Shown here: piece after piece, positions 21,576 to 31,990 of the stretch
How the letters are laid out: each line of letters opens with the position of its first letter
Numbering within the stretch: the stretch's first letter is position 1
Assembly (NCBI RefSeq): GCF_004359215.1
Contig: NW_027152195.1
Coordinates: 40,564 to 104,563, forward strand
Direction of reading: 5' to 3'
DNA from: Bremia lactucae
Taxonomy: Eukaryota; Oomycota; Peronosporomycetes; Peronosporales; Peronosporaceae
Length of the DNA stretch: 64,000 nucleotides
Notes under the pieces: model-generated
What the model saw: only the letters and a program-made list of their open reading frames with translations
The model's database searches: none
Told to the model about the DNA's origin: nothing
Program-made: the position numbers and the translations under genes

Positions 21576-21715
21576 ACCCGGAGCTCTCATATTATAAATT
21601 ATTGAAATAAAATTTATTGCTCCTAGACCAATTGTTTCAATATTTGTAATAGTATCTAATTGTGTAGTAAAACGTTTTAAAAAGGGTTTTACGTTTCTCA
21701 GTTCAGTTTTACGCG
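21576..21715. repeat. AT-rich insertion in LINE ORF2
   Basis: ORF2 coding sequence is interrupted by ~140 bp of AT-rich DNA. It contains two hairpin-like segments, CCGGGTTTTAAAAC..TTAAACCCGG at its left and GTAAAACGTT..GGGTTTTAC at its right. Coding resumes with AAHRVDKYVRVELAYFEFEL. The ends are not precisely definable. Confidence 0.4.
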
Positions 21716-22490
21716 GCACATCGAGTGGACAAATATGTACGGGTCGAGCTAGCTTACTTCGAGTTCGAGCTGGAACGTAAAAATTACAATGCCGCGACTG
21801 CTGTCGATGCATGGGATAAACTGAAGCACAAAATTGTCCTCGGTATTCTCAGGCACAAGAAAGCAGCCAAGAAGAGCCTGAAAAAACGTATCGCAAAAAG
21901 CTGAAACGTTTGTATCGTAGATATGTTCAACAAATTAATCGAGAGGCTATTGCTGTACAGTCTGGACAGGAAGGAAGCGTTCAACTGCCGGCCAAAGCTT
22001 CCACTGATCTGCTGCACGTGATCTCGGAGTCGAAGAGAAACTGGTCACGGTCACGGCAACGCAAATTATTCAGGTCACATACGTGGAAAAGAGGGAAGAC
22101 TACAAAGCAAATGTTTCAGCGCATCTCTTGTCGGTTTGTCACAACGTTATCCCCACCCTTCGCCCAGCGGAGGGCCACCCGCAACGGGGAGTCTTTGAAA
22201 AAGAAGAGACATTGGCTGATGCATGGAGTTCCATTCTGCAAGGTTCGGACTCTAGGGAAGGAAAGGAAATCGTGGTTGATTGGATGCAAGCTCAACCCAC
22301 TGATGATGTTGGTGGTCTGGAAACATAGACACTCTTCACCACGGAAACTCTTACCTCTGCTTTCAAGGCGCGTAAGCACGGGAAGGCGTGTGGTCCAGAT
22401 AGACTCGGTAACGATTGGTATATCCATTATTCACCGGAGCTCATACCTCTGACGCTCAAGCTTTTCCGACTCTGGTACAACGCCCACGTG
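21716..22490 (+). pseudogene. LINE region between endonuclease and RT fingers
   Basis: Readable as FELERKNYNAATAVDAWDKL, a basic RHKKAAKKSLKKRI, then YVEKREDYKANVSAHLL and a TAG near 22326. The start of RT follows: TSAFKARKHGKACGPDRLGN then DWYIHYSPELIPLTLKLF, the K-A-x-G-P-D box of the RT fingers. The overlapping 180-residue frame at 21910-22452 is basic and lacks these boxes; it is read as a shadow. Confidence 0.7.
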
Positions 22491-22588
22491 TGTCTTATTT
22501 AAAAAGTTATTTCCTAAAAAATAAAAAAAATTTGTCACTTTTTAAAAAAATTTAATTTAAAAATTATCCCAAAAAATACAATAAGACA
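22491..22588. mobile_element. 98-bp MITE-like insertion in LINE RT
   Basis: An AT-rich block with perfect 9-bp inverted ends TGTCTTATT...AATAAGACA that breaks RT between the Asp box and the segment KTDVFWLKKKGDGSNPLNYR. No clear target duplication can be seen. Small size, inverted ends and no coding capacity suit a MITE. Confidence 0.55.
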
Positions 22589-23457
22589 GCAACCTCCTTT
22601 TTGAAAACAGATGTATTCTGGCTCAAGAAGAAGGGCGACGGCAGTAACCCGCTCAACTACAGGCCCCTTTTACTTCTGAATACAGATTATAAGCTGTTTA
22701 CATGAGTGAAAGCGACGGCGTTTAGGCGGACTCTCGACAGCCGAGTACACACTCATCAGCATGGATTCGTGCCTAACCGTGACATACATGCCGTACTTGA
22801 CTACTTTATGGCAGCTCAAGCCACGGTACCTCATTCACCGGAACTACGTGATGCAGTCGTGTTGTTGCTTGACTTCGCGAAGGCTTATGATACGCTCGAT
22901 AGGTAATTCCTCTATGCAGTGCTTAGCCGCCACGGGTATCCGCCTCACCTCGTGGAGGTTATCCGAATACTACATACCGGCACGAGTGGTCGGATCCTGG
23001 CCAACGGCTCGAGGTCGAGAAAAGTTTCTATCACACCGGGGCATACGACAAGGGTGCCCTTTGGCACCGATGCTTTTCACACTGGCATTAGAACCCCCTG
23101 TACCAACAAATAGATCGAGCCCCTGACCTAGAAGGCATCCGGATCTCTACAAATGCGATGAGAACTACCTTAAAGGTCGGTGGGTACGCGGATGACACGG
23201 CCCTTTACCTCAGCAACCCGTGTCAAATCACGAGAGCAACTCAGATTATGCATGCCCTCGGTGCTGCGTCCGGTCTCTTATTAAATGTATGCAAAACCAT
23301 AGCCATCGCGCTACATCCGGACGGTTTGTCATCGGATATTAACTGGAAATGGCCGATACAGCTACAGCCTGATTCGTCCTTCGTGAGATACCTCGAATTA
23401 CAGGTCGGCAGCAAGAACGGGGCCGAACACTCATGGACCATTGCGTTAGACCAATGA
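22589..23457 (+). pseudogene. LINE reverse transcriptase palm
   Basis: Boxes in order: GSNPLNYRPLLLLNTDYKLF, HQHGFVPNRDIHAVLDYF, VVLLLDFAKAYDTLDR (catalytic Asp of motif A, 22860-22905), a TAA, IRQGCPLAPMLFTLALE (motif B) and VGGYADDTALYLSN (motif C, catalytic YADD near 23185). Frames shift at least three times. The catalytic Asp residues themselves are intact. Confidence 0.9.
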
Positions 23458-25185
23458 AGACTCGGGTTCGACTTGCCAGTCAGAAGACGCTCACGATAGA
23501 ACAACGAGCGATGGTGGCGTCGGCGGTTATTCTGACGAAACTCCTATATATCGCAAGACACGCATGGCCAACCACACGAACGGTTCGACTAATGGAAAAG
23601 TACATTAAGAATTATGTATGGCATGGAGTTTTCGACAAATTACACCCAATGTACTACGTGATGACGGGAACGGTGGCCGGACTACGGCGAAAGGAAGGTG
23701 GACTTGCTGTCCCAAATTTACGCGCTGAGCTATTGGCATTATCTGCGGTCACAATGTCACGCTGGGGCTCTTCAGCTACAAAGACAAGCTTACTTATTGG
23801 CGAAGTATTACTCCACAATGGCAGGAAGCACGAATGTGCAGCGCAGAAGCTCACGATGGGATGAACAGGAAGAAGAGTTACGGGTTTCACAGCTGGCAGC
23901 ACGCTCTGGGCAGCAGGGCGATGTGTGCTGGGGGAACATGGGGGGTCAGGCCATCACGGCGAGCATGCAGCTCAGGTCGCCAGATTATATTCGCACATAG
24001 AGAAGCAGGTACCCACGAGTCTTTTAAGTGATGACACCTCATGTGAAATCGATCTCACAACAATGCTGGGATCTGAGCTCTTGACAATCAGAAATTATTT
24101 CGCAACTCATTATGAATCGGTACAAATCGTGTGGCTACCATATTTGAACCTGAATAACTTCGTTGTTCACGCCTACTGGAGTGATTAAACCGGGCACTGA
24201 GATGAAAGTGATGTGGGGCCGAGGCATCGTGGGGAATATTCTCGGTTGGCACAAGACTAGTAGGACAAAGCTGACTTTTACGGCGAAGGACTCACGCTTT
24301 CTGTCAGCTTTACAACCGCTAATAGTCGCACTCATTGCGAATTTTCCCGAGATATTATATAATCGTGAACAGGCCACCGTCATCCCTGTCACAACGAAGC
24401 CACCGGACACGCCTTTCGAGGTCCACACACGTCCATCCACCACTAGTGATGGTACCGTGAATCTCTCAGTTTTCACAGAACCTGGCCAGGTCTCTTACAC
24501 GTTCGTAGTGGGCACATGGCAGGAGGCGAGCATTCTCCTCCAACAGTGGGCAGGGCAACAGTGCCGAATCGAGAAGGTTGGTCCACATTCGGCCCTGCAC
24601 AGATTCGTTGACCTGAGGCGACGGAAAGGAGAGAAACCACATACACGCCAATACTACAAAGACGTGGTGCGCGCGAGTGAACGCAGAATCGGACTCCAGG
24701 AAGTGGCCAACCGAAAGGATGCGTGGGCTGCGGACAATTCGCACATCGCGGAGGGTCTGGGAGCCGTGGATTGGAAAGACATCCGCACCATTACAGGTGC
24801 TACGGTATGGGCGACCCAGTTATTATACCGCATAAAGATGAGGGTGTACTCTACGTGGGATACCGCTCGAACAGTAGTCGGCTGGCCACTGCCAGAGTGT
24901 CGAGATCTCGGGATCACCAAGGCGAATATATGGTGGAGCTGTCGAGCAGTGAGGCCACTATGGAGGGGGTTTCTGGGGAAGTGGATAGACCTCGGATTGC
25001 AACTGGAGGCTAATGATCCCCGTTCCATATTTAGTTTCAGGTTGCAAATGGTGCCAACTGGAATTTGGCAGGTGCTGCAGCAACTTTATGAAAACTTGCC
25101 AGAGGCACAGAATGAGGAGATATATAGCTGGTGCTATGACACCTTAAACGAGCACTGGCGACTGGAAGTTTTGCAAACGCTTTAG
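23458..25185 (+). pseudogene. LINE RT thumb and C-terminal region
   Basis: Thumb-like LLYIARHAWPTTRTVRLMEK then YIKNYVWHG, with GGLAVPNLRAELLAL typical of LINE RTs (23433-23864). After frameshifts a 340-residue open frame (24163-25185) follows: FTEPGQVSYTFVVGTWQEAS, ADNSHIAEGLGAVDWKDI, LGITKANIWWSCRAVRPLW. The last resembles the Cys-rich segment after LINE RT domains. It ends at a TAG, and the same frame continues toward RNase H. Confidence 0.8.
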
Positions 25186-25966
25186 GCCGTATGGAACCGA
25201 CGATGCAGAATCAAGGACGCGACGCTGTACAACTCGCTATGTCGTGCAATAGCCCTTCTTCGTGGTCGACTACACCAAGGGCGGCTTACGTTACGAGAAT
25301 TCGTACTGACGAGACGACAAGATGAGGCGGTCTGTCGTGCGGCATGGGTCGTTCATGCGGCTTTTGATGGCACTTCTGAGAGGCTTACGGAGGAGCTCCG
25401 TTGTAGGGATGACAGAGGGTACAGAATACTATTCTTTGATGGGGGTGCGCGAGGGAATCCGGGTCCCGAATCCATCATTGTTGTGAGCGGAATGGCCTCC
25501 AATCTGCCAGCTATTATATGGATGGGCAGCGTATCGCTCGCTGCCTCCGCCACAACCAACAACGTGGCTGAGTACAAGGGTCTCCTGTTTGGTCTCAGGA
25601 AAGCCCAGGCCTATAATCTGGATGGTCTTCACGTGGTCGGAGACAGTAATCATATTGGGGCACATGAGGAGAAAGCCGCCGAAAGCACGGCATTTGCAAG
25701 ACCTATCAAGACAATGCAGGATAATCGCAGATCGGTTGAATGTGGCCACATGGCAACATCATCTTCGCCATTTCAATAAAATGGCGGATGCTCTGGCTAA
25801 CATAGCTATGGACTCGAAGAAGAGCACACAAATCATCCAAGCGGACGTGAAGCGGCTCCCCCCACGGTGGAAAAGCGTCACGGAGGCACTAAGAGGGGAC
25901 TTAGGTCACTGGATCGACATGAATGGGACAGCGCATGTTGATAGGGTGCGCGGTGAAGCTGGATAA
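25186..25966 (+). pseudogene. LINE RNase HI domain
   Basis: Removes RNA from the RNA-DNA hybrid. RILFFDGGARGNPGP (first catalytic Asp, 25425), TTNNVAEYKGLLFGLRKAQ (Glu, 25555) and LHVVGDSNHI (second Asp, 25625) are canonical. After a frameshift, HFNKMADALANIAMDSKKS carries the fourth acidic residue. The protein ends at a TAA at about 25966. All four catalytic positions remain visible. Confidence 0.9.
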
Positions 25967-26108
25967 CAGTAAGTCACGCCGTTGTAGTGTGCATGTGGTA
26001 GCATGTAGCAATACGTAGCTACCAAAGCGACGAAGGATGTGTAGCCCTTAGTCGGACGGACATTTTCGGGTCGTTAGAATAATTAAATGACTGTAATGTA
26101 ACCAAAAA
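25967..26108 (+). other. LINE 3' untranslated region and A tail
   Basis: Non-coding sequence after the ORF2 stop ending in CCAAAAAAAA, followed at once by the right target duplication (26109-26125). Confidence 0.7.
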
Positions 26109-26125
26109 AAAGATCATTTGCTTCA
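26109..26125. repeat. LINE target-site duplication, right copy
   Basis: AAAGATCATTTGCTTCA, matching 16545-16561 at 14 of 17 positions. Confidence 0.7.
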
Positions 26126-26345
26126 GATCTGTGTCATGAGGCACATAGATTCTGAAGGGATCACAAGGTGCAAGCTGATGCCATAACAGGCCATCGCTGT
26201 AGCTAAAGCGATTTAGCTTAGCTTTCAGGTGCGACGGAAGGGTTACCTTTCGGCCGCCGAAGTGACCCAACAGCAGGTGACAATGGTCGTCCTGACTGTA
26301 GCTCTCTTTTATTTCAGAGGCTAATTAGCTGGTCACGTGATATGC
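26126..26345 (-). pseudogene. pol: Integrase N-terminus of element G, part before the LINE
   Basis: Minus-strand LLGHFGGRKVTLPSHLKAKL then NRFSYSDGLLWHQLAPCDPF and RIYVPHDTDLKQMI. This is the stretch between RNase H and the zinc-binding domain of Gypsy integrase. It is cut by the LINE after DTDLKQMI and resumes at 16544. Confidence 0.8.
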
Positions 26346-27531
26346 CTTCAAGGCTGCCAACGTTGACAGCTGAATTGTGCTTTAGCACTAGACACATTTT
26401 CCTGGTGTCTTACCTCGCAGTCTGGTCTGCGCGATAAAGCGTCAGCCAAGACATTCGACTTACTCGGTTTGTATTCAACTTTGAAATTAAATTCAGAGAA
26501 GAATGTAAGCCATCTTGCCATTCTAGGCGAGAGGTGCGGTGAGTTTATTACGGTCTGCAGTGATGCGTGATCCGTATACATCACAAATGGTTCGGTGCCC
26601 GATAGGTGCACACGAAACTTGACAAGGGCATACTTATTGCGAGTAGCTCTTTTGTCATGCATAGGGTAATTTAATTCCGCGGCTTTTACAAGCCGGGACT
26701 GACAAGAGATGACGCGGTCAACCCGTCGTCATCCTTCTGCATGAGCTCGCTGCCGATTGCAAAATAACTTGCATCGCAGACGACGCTAAAGGGCTTATCC
26801 GCGTTTGGCAATGCCAAGACCGGTGCCTCTACAAGAGATTGCTTCACTGATGTAAATTTATCTTCTTGTTCTTTTGACCAAACCCATTCTGGGTCCTTTT
26901 TAAAGAGGTCAGATAATGGTTTAATTTGCTCAGCATAGTTATTGCTATATTTATGCAAATAATTAGCGAGCCCTAGGTGTTGGCGCAAGTCCTTCACATG
27001 CCGTGCGATTGCCCATTCCTCTACCGATTTTACCTTGTCTGGGTCTGCTCGTACACCATGTGTACCTACGATGCAGCCCAGCACAGGTATCTCAGGGACC
27101 CCTATGACGCACTTTTGCAAGTTGACGTACAATTGGGCGTCCTTTAAAGTCTGCAACACAGCGTCTAAATGACGCTTGTGCGACTCTATTGCGCTCAGCC
27201 CGTCCTCGGCCCTACTATGCACGAATACATCGTCAAAGTAATGAGGCGCGTAGGCACGGTGCTGACGCATCACGTGAGCCACCACTCGGTTGAATGTCGC
27301 TGGTGCGTTTTTCAAACCTTGGGGCATCACAAGCCACTCCCAAAGCATACCGCTTGGGGTGCTTACTGCCGTTTTGGCTACATCGGACTCTCTCATGAGT
27401 ACCTGATAGTAGCCATCTTTTAAATCCAACGCAGTTGACTTTCCCATGTAGTTTAACAAAACATATTTTCGCGGGATTAGCGTTTGAGCCGGAATGGTTC
27501 CCGTGTTCAGCTTATTGTATGCATGAACCAC
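26346..27531 (-). pseudogene. pol: Reverse transcriptase and RNase H of element G
   Basis: 281 codons are open from 27531: AYNKLNTGTIPAQTLIPRK, TALDLKDGYYQVLMRESD (motif A), LWEWLVMPQGLKNAPATFNR (motif B), HYFDDVFVHSRAED (catalytic YFDD), LPNADKPFSVVCDASYFAIG (RNase H start). After a stop near 26690 RNase H continues as MYTDHASLQTVINSPHLSPR and VEYKPSKSNVLADALSRRPD. The catalytic residues are intact, making this the best RT of the window. The lead-in frame at 27583-28422 overlaps with a frameshift. Confidence 0.9.
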
Positions 27532-27582
27532 GGGTTATCCACCTGTGGCTTTACGCACACAAACCGTCGGGCTGCAGTGAGG

Positions 27583-28422
27583 CTATTTGCTCTCACGCAC
27601 ATGTCCCGCCTTGGCTCGCTTGTCGAAGAACTCATCGATATAATCGACTTGTTCTTTCGGCAACGGCCATTGCCTGGTCACACAATACTTGGTGCCAGGT
27701 TCGAGGTCTATCTCGTGCCCGATGCCCCTATCTGCTGGTAGGCGGCTCGGCACTTCTTCTGGGAACACATCACGATGTTTCCACAGAACCTCAAAGAACG
27801 GACTGTCTCTCAAGGCATCCCAGCCTTGAGCAGCGTACCGCTTCTTTTTGTCCGTTTCTAGGACGCTCTCGTCCATTGTGGACGACGAGCAGCAGTCCAC
27901 CAAGTTCTCTTCTGGAACTGGTGCGACTATTTCGTGGATCTTTCCTTCCTTTAATTCGGCAAGGAACAGATCCCACGACATCTCCGGGAGATTTACTATC
28001 TCCTCGGCAGATTTAAAGACTTGCCGGAGCACCTCAACTGAGGATGCCTCCGCAATTTCGTCTTTGACGGCCTCGAACACCTCGTTCGAAGGCCCGTCCT
28101 CTTTATTAGAGACTGATCCAAAGGTCACTCGTTTAGACGTGCCTTTGATCGTCCTAATCTGTCGGGTACTCGTTCTTCGAGTCACCACGACCTTTTTCTG
28201 GGAAGCGGGTGCCGTTGCACTCCTGGCTAACGCACCCCTTCCAACCGCACCAGGCTCTAGGCACTGTGCCGGTTTATGCGACGCATGACTTCCTGTCAGC
28301 TCGCCGTCTACTGCCACAGGCTCTCGGCTCTGTGCAGGACATTCGGACGCATGACTATTTGTAATCGTCCTTTTCTTTACCTCAGTCTCCACGAGCTGGG
28401 TAGGAATTGTGAAGCTTGACAT
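27583..28422 (-). pseudogene. pol: Pre-RT region of element G
   Basis: A 279-residue open frame. The N-terminal half is low complexity and holds two related blocks, SHASECPAQSREPVAVDGE and SHASHKPAQCLEPGAVGRG. A basic stretch (VVVTRRTSTRQIRTIKGTSK) follows, then an acidic helix-rich part, and it ends with the RT lead-in HEIDLEPGTKYCVTRQWPLP and AKAGHVRESK. It links protease to RT in the polyprotein. The overlapping plus-strand frame of 193 codons (27435-28016) is the shadow. Confidence 0.8.
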
Positions 28423-28870
28423 CCCGTCAACGCACCCTCGGCTGTGTTCGACACGACATCAGTTGCATACGCCTCTCGCAGGAGCACATCTTTTCCAGTG
28501 TCCTGCATAGAGTTCGCAACTGTGCGTGTACGCCAGTCTATCCATGGCTGGTGTTTTTCCAACCATGGCATGACTAGGATGAGATCATACGGACTCTCCA
28601 TACCTAGCACTATGAACTTCTTTTTACAAAAGAAGTCACTAAAGCTGAAGGCGAGTTCTACCTGAACTCCCTCAGAATTAACAAGCGCGCCGTTCTCTTC
28701 CTTAGAGTCGCGAGTTTCACAAAATTTTGTGATGCATCTGAATTCACTAGGAGGGTCATCACCTCGTACTTGAGCGCTATAGACCAGCAGGGTTGAGGTC
28801 CGAAATTTCGAGACCTCAGGGACTGTGCTACCCATTTGTTTGACAACTCTGAGCTCAGGGGTAGCTTCAA
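28423..28870 (-). pseudogene. pol: Protease of element G
   Basis: The minus-strand active-site stretch reads LLVNSDASQNFVKLATLRKR (canonical LIDSGASxNF), so the catalytic Asp is replaced by Asn and Gly by Asp. After a frameshift the second half is intact: KKFIVLGMESPYDLILVMPW then LEKHQPWIDWRTRT. Protease would be dead even without the frameshift. Confidence 0.8.
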
Positions 28871-29803
28871 AGTCCGCGTCAGCAGGGCATCCTGCCTCTA
28901 CTGCGCACCCGCATTTCCCGACCTCTCAGTGGTCGATGCAGAACTCATGCGTCTCGCGCGCTGGCTCTGCCCAACTCCATGGGAGTAGCATCTGACCACT
29001 CGGCCGACGGCTTATACCAAGCTGTCGCCGAGGCACTGTTGAAGGATTGCTTCTCAACTAAGGCAATTTGGATTGCCTCTTCCATCGTTGACGGCACGTT
29101 TCTAAAATAGGGCCTGTAGCGATGAGCCATGCCGTAGTCCGTTGATTAACGTGAGCACCATAATGTGCTCCGAAATTGGACCTGCGGTAATAGATGCCGA
29201 CAGCGACAGCATCTCCTGCACATACTCTTCCAGAGATCGCTTTGCCTGTCACGCTCCAAAAAGGGGCGCCTGAAGCAATACCTCGTTGTTCGGCGGCTGG
29301 TACATGGCGCGAATCTTTTCCTTAAAGATCGCCCATGTAGGGAAAGCCTTTCTGTCCGCCATAAGCGCCGAGTAAGCCCACTCTGAGGCCTTACCGCGCA
29401 GATGCGACATGGCGTACGACAACATCCGGCTGTCGTCCTCGATGAACTGGGCGACACCGCATTGCTCCACGGCTAAGAGTCAGTGGACAATCGTGTGCGC
29501 CGCAGTTCCATCGAACTTGGGAGGGTCCATCCGAATGGGCCTCGGCTGATGCGGCCGGGCAGAGAGCATGTCAACAGTCCTGTTGAGAGCCTCGTCCGAG
29601 CCTGCTCATGCCTCAGCTCATCCTTAGTTTGAGTGACGGACTCCGCCGCAGCATCGCTCTATGCCTCGGCAGCGGCGCTCGCTGTCCTAGCACAAATGCT
29701 GTCCTACACAAATGCCTCAAATTGCTCCAACTGGGCAACATGTTGCTCAGAAGGACTTCCCAGGAGCCTGGCCAGGGCTTGTTTACCAAGTCCCTGCGCC
29801 ATG
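28871..29803 (-). pseudogene. gag: Gag of element G, start deleted
   Basis: Minus-strand Gag with DDSRMLSYAMSHLRGKASEW, AYSALMADRKAFPTWAIFKE and KIRAMYQPPNNEVLLQAPLF, then EEYVQEMLSLSASI after a stop. At 29803 the frame is joined directly to the inner part of the LTR (29804), so the Gag start, the primer site and the outer LTR part were lost in one deletion. Matches G2 Gag (9736-10955). Confidence 0.8.
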
Positions 29804-30098
29804 TCATTAAATATAAATATCTTTTTTTACCAATCAAATATGTCATCAGTGTAGATAACACTAATATGTATTGCGAGCGTATCTTTCTAGATACCTCGCG
29901 TAACGGATGACGCTAAGCGTCATCCCTCCTAATGTGAATGCACCTATGTGCATCACATACACAAGGGTTGGTCTCAAATGTGAACCACACCGGAGGGTGG
30001 GTCTAATTATTTTATTTAAGTGATTGACCATCCCCTTAAGCACACCAAGTGTACTTATCGGGGACTGTGTAACATTAGGGCAACTTTAGCCCGTTACA
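29804..30098 (-). repeat. 5' LTR of element G, truncated
   Basis: Corresponds to 15666-15961 of the 3' LTR, ~95 percent identical by my count; ends GCCCGTTACA followed by the CCATA duplication. Confidence 0.9.
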
Positions 30099-30103
30099 CC
30101 ATA
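30099..30103. repeat. Target-site duplication of element G, right copy
   Basis: CCATA, identical to 15425-15429. Confidence 0.75.
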
Positions 30104-30185
30104 AAATTTGGTACATATATTAATTAAACCCTTGGTCCATACTAGTCCACCTTAACGATTAGCAACTGAAGTGTTATCCGTTACA
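30104..30185 (-). repeat. 5' LTR of element D, right part
   Basis: The minus strand starts TGTAACGGATAACACTTCAG and matches the family-A LTR start (TGTAATGGGGCACACATTTG..) base by base with moderate divergence, including a GGTGG-ACTAG/GTGGTAC segment. Together with 15075-15429 it rebuilds one ~440-bp LTR around element G. Confidence 0.55.
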
Positions 30186-31190
30186 CTGAACTCGTGACAT
30201 AATATGCTACTTTTGACAGCAACCAATATAGTGATATTGCAAATGAACACTTTCAACTTAGTGAATGTTCTTATTGGTTTTACTCCAACAATGACATGTC
30301 GCACAGCACAGAACCAAAATAGGCACTTAGTAAAATACTATGACCAAGCTCGTTCGAGAATCTTAATGAAGTTCGTTCTTTGAAACCAAAACTGGAGAAT
30401 CCGCCACATCAGAGAAACGCTGAATATTCTGCTGCTGAAATAGTAGATACTGGATAAAGCATATTTCTGGGAGGTATAAGGGAATCGTATTTAAAGCCAA
30501 AAGCAACTTAATAGATAAAGTTGGAGCCATGCCTGATGACAGTACTCAAGCGCGAGTAGTCGAGTGATTAAAAAAAGAGAGCTTGGGAGGAATACGGGAA
30601 ATTTGAAGATTTCTTAAAACATCGTAAATCCACAACAGTTGATACTGAATCCAGCTGTTTTGAAATTTGTACGATCTATAATAATACTATAAACGAGTTT
30701 AATTGGCTATTAGCACTGCAAGTCTTTTTCTATTTATCAAAAGTAGAGATTTCGAAATAGAGGCAGCAACGCTTCGAAAATAGCTTAGACTGATGTAATG
30801 AGATATGTCAGATGAATAGATACGCTTGATCTACAATTAAAATGCGTTGACAGATTTGCATCAGCTCGTAAGAGATATTATAGCTTCTGCTATCAAACGA
30901 AAGCTGAAAATATGAAAAATGTGAGCTACGATACTAAGTTATTTGTGTGGTCATTCTAAAATGCATTTGAAAATAAAGTTGTGACCAAATGTTACAAAAT
31001 TGACACGACGAGGCAAAGCGGCTATACTATAAGTACAAAGCGATTTTAAAGCAGCTGAACGGATTTAGTCGATCGCTAAGATCAGCTGAAAAAGCTAATC
31101 AATCAGCAATTATAATTATTTACGAAGGCTGCTTTAATAGCAACGTCAAGCAATACACTGATAGTAGTAGGAAGATTATTGACAGCATCA
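30186..31190. other. AT-rich stretch without recognised feature
   Basis: About 1 kb between element D and element B. It contains only short, broken frames, such as LNEVRSLKPKLENPPHQRNA and KKRAWEEYGKFEDFLKH on the plus strand. It matches none of the LTRs or pol domains in this window. It may be unique host DNA or a very old element. Confidence 0.4.
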
Positions 31191-31990
31191 AGCCGTGATG
31201 ATGCCTGTCTCTTGTTCATCAGATGGCCAAATGATGAACGTCTTGGAGCGTCCCCAAACCTGTGGATGTCCTACGAGTGAGTGCGATGGCTCACTTCTGG
31301 GTCGGTCGTTAGCATGACTGCACAAGACCTCAGTGTGGATACCCAACACACTGTGGAGTTATATCCCGACCGATATGCACAAGCACAGGCAGCGTCGATG
31401 TTCGACCACGCGAATAAGTTGAGTGGTACGTAACAAGGATGCTTGCTTGGAAAGCAACATCCAAGAAAGTTTGAAACGCCTGTATTTAATAGGCAGCGCA
31501 AAATTCCTAGATCGACTCTCCATACTCCCCAAATAAAATTAAGGAATAAGTTCCTAAGAATCTGTGGGAATAAGTTCCGGAAACCTGTGGTCAAAGATTC
31601 CCAGGTACCTTTAGAAATAAGTTTTAAAGAGGAAATTGAGACAATAAACGTCTTAGTCAATAATGGATCAAGTGTAGGTGCTTATACACTTGATCTAGTA
31701 GCGCCTCCGAAATTAACTTCGGAGATAACTCGATTGCCAACGCTAGAAACCGAAACGGTTCTTGCGTGATCTGCATAGTGGCAAAGTCAAGCAGATATAC
31801 GTACTTGTCATGAGAACTACGAGGCCGATATTCGGTCGACAATAGTATTTCCTGATAACGAATGGGTTCTCAACATCTCATCGATGGACGAAAGTGTACT
31901 CGATGAGAAGACTCGGATTGCGTATTCTTTGTCCCAATCCTGGGAGTCATTGAAGACAAACCCTTTATATAGAAATTTAATAGAATTTAA
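31191..31990 (+). pseudogene. pol: Protease and pre-RT region of element B
   Basis: Starts with the Cys-rich box CGCPTSECDGS, followed near 31630 by INVLVNNGSSVGAYTLDLV, where a retropepsin-like or linker segment is expected. The frame then leads to MDESVLDEKTRIAYSLSQSW-like text at 31885-31940, shared with other family members just before RT. Stops and frameshifts throughout. The strength of the protease call is limited. Confidence 0.55.

Larger units (their letters stand above)
16562..26108 (+). mobile_element. Non-LTR retrotransposon (LINE) with ORF1, OTU, APE, RT and RNase H
   Basis: A 9.5-kb plus-strand insertion in the integrase of element G, flanked by an imperfect 17-bp target duplication and ending in a short A run (26103-26110). 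Order: ORF1 with a Cys/His cluster, an OTU-type protease region, an unassigned region, an APE-type endonuclease, RT with YADD, a long C-terminal region and RNase HI. Long readable frames make it the best-preserved large element here, but stops, frameshifts and two AT-rich insertions show it is inactive. Confidence 0.9.
15430..30098 (-). mobile_element. Ty3/Gypsy element G, split by a LINE
   Basis: Minus-strand element bounded by LTRs at 29804-30098 (5', truncated inside) and 15430-15961 (3'), with CCATA duplicated on both sides. Order from right: gag, protease, long pre-RT region, RT, RNase H, integrase N-terminus, [LINE 26108-16562], integrase continuation, antisense frame, polypurine tract, LTR. 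Over the ~296 bp shared by the two LTRs I count about 14 differences. Internal deletions removed the gag start with the inner part of the 5' LTR, and most of the integrase core through the chromodomain. Confidence 0.9.

Noticed and set aside
21910..22452. 180-codon basic frame in the LINE
   Set aside because: It runs in a different frame from the readable ORF2 boxes in the same stretch (KHGKACGPDRLG), so it is a shadow.
27435..28016. 193-codon plus-strand frame
   Set aside because: It lies exactly opposite the recognisable pre-RT frame of element G and shows no recurring motif elsewhere.
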